Positions 13,308 through 13,569 of a DNA stretch of 13,569 nucleotides are shown here, piece after piece (the stretch's first letter is position 1; each line of letters begins with the position of its first letter). The notes beneath the pieces are model-generated. The model had not been told where the DNA came from. It saw only the letters and a program-made list of their open reading frames with translations, and did no database searches. The translations under genes were made by a program, and so were the position numbers. The stretch comes from Firmicutes bacterium CAG:238 (GTDB taxonomy: Bacteria > Bacillota > Clostridia > Peptostreptococcales > Anaerovoracaceae). The stretch spans positions 1 to 13,569 of the forward strand of contig FR882014.1 of NCBI GenBank assembly GCA_000435615.1. The letters run 5' to 3'.

Positions 13308-13569
13308 GTGAACTTATTTGATTATCTGAAAAATGAAAATTTTTTCAAACCGTTTAACTTAAAATACAAAAAAATATATTACGATTGTATGCAGCTTCTG
13401 ATTGACAAGACGAAGGAACTTCCGGTTCTTTATGAGTCTGATGCCAGAGACTGCATTACTTTTTATCTGCGAAATACCTTGCAGATCCCTTCAGAGGATT
13501 TGCCTGCGGACGATGCCGATGAAGAAGCGTTAGGTTATCCGCTTCAGGCGGGAACTATTATAGCGCTCT
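13308..13569 (+). CDS. Wadjet JetA-like protein, 5' part only
   Basis: The frame opens at GTG 13308, with AGGAG (13297-13301) six bases upstream, and runs to the window edge (87 codons, no stop). The product begins MNLFDYLKNENFFKPF, then YYDCMQLLIDKTKELPVLYE and DARDCITFYLRN. This opening ('FDYL...ENFFKP...IYYDC..LLI...LPVLYE.DAR') is what I recall for clostridial JetA/DUF5716-type proteins. JetA is the kleisin-like first subunit of Wadjet (JetABCD), an SMC-family complex that cleaves circular plasmid DNA with the topoisomerase-VI-like JetD. If right, jetB, jetC and jetD should follow beyond the window. A weak promoter (TATGAT 13214-13219, no good -35) is the only upstream candidate; 13145-13307 otherwise shows nothing clear. 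Confidence 0.5.
   Translation, partial: MNLFDYLKNENFFKPFNLKYKKIYYDCMQLLIDKTKELPVLYESDARDCITFYLRNTLQIPSEDLPADDADEEALGYPLQAGTIIAL

Noticed and set aside
13247..13321. 24-codon frame before the JetA-like gene
   Set aside because: Overlaps the GTG start and its ribosome binding site; product has no recognisable features, so probably only leader sequence.

Overview
The window is an AT-rich accessory stretch from a low-GC Gram-positive bacterium, most likely a clostridial or Lachnospiraceae-type Firmicute. The evidence is strong AGGAGG-type ribosome binding sites, sigma-A promoters, a Gram-positive LexA box, and gene families I associate with that group (zinc-ribbon/membrane proteins, DUF6904-like proteins, FSEKDW-type small proteins). 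All protein genes I can support lie on the + strand. No rRNA, tRNA, CRISPR array, transposase or integrase was seen.

Left block (64-4724). A closely spaced run holds a small protein with restriction-endonuclease-like (PD-(D/E)XK, DUF4365-type) motifs, an unknown protein that overlaps it, a possible 43-residue peptide, and a 1129-residue UvrD/Rep-type helicase. The helicase carries an internal nuclease-like insertion, two four-cysteine zinc fingers and a C-terminal RQC-like winged helix. Spacing suggests one transcription unit, possibly an undescribed DNA-processing or defence cassette.

Middle block (4690-8716). A nucleotidyltransferase-fold gene with its own likely promoter runs, in a different frame, into a zinc-ribbon membrane-protein gene whose start codon is missing. 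After a 534-base gap with a hairpin terminator, an extended -10 promoter and a long structured leader comes an accessory RNase III with two double-stranded-RNA-binding domains instead of one. Just beyond it is a compact element with a LexA-box promoter on + and an opposing promoter on -, converging on a shared terminator hairpin. It resembles a type I toxin-antitoxin locus but has no recognisable toxin. A frameshifted DUF6904-like pseudogene follows.

Right block (8729-13569). A promoter with flanking repeats drives a translationally coupled small gene pair (MqsR-like toxin candidate plus a shortened FSEKDW-family protein). Twelve bases later comes a complete SWIM-finger SNF2 helicase. The window ends inside a gene whose start resembles the JetA component of the Wadjet anti-plasmid system.

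Taken together this looks like a defence or genome-maintenance island: nuclease, helicases, nucleotidyltransferase, accessory RNase III, toxin-antitoxin pieces and Wadjet, with several decayed genes as usual in such islands. Functional links between the blocks are inference; family names come from motif recognition without database searches.
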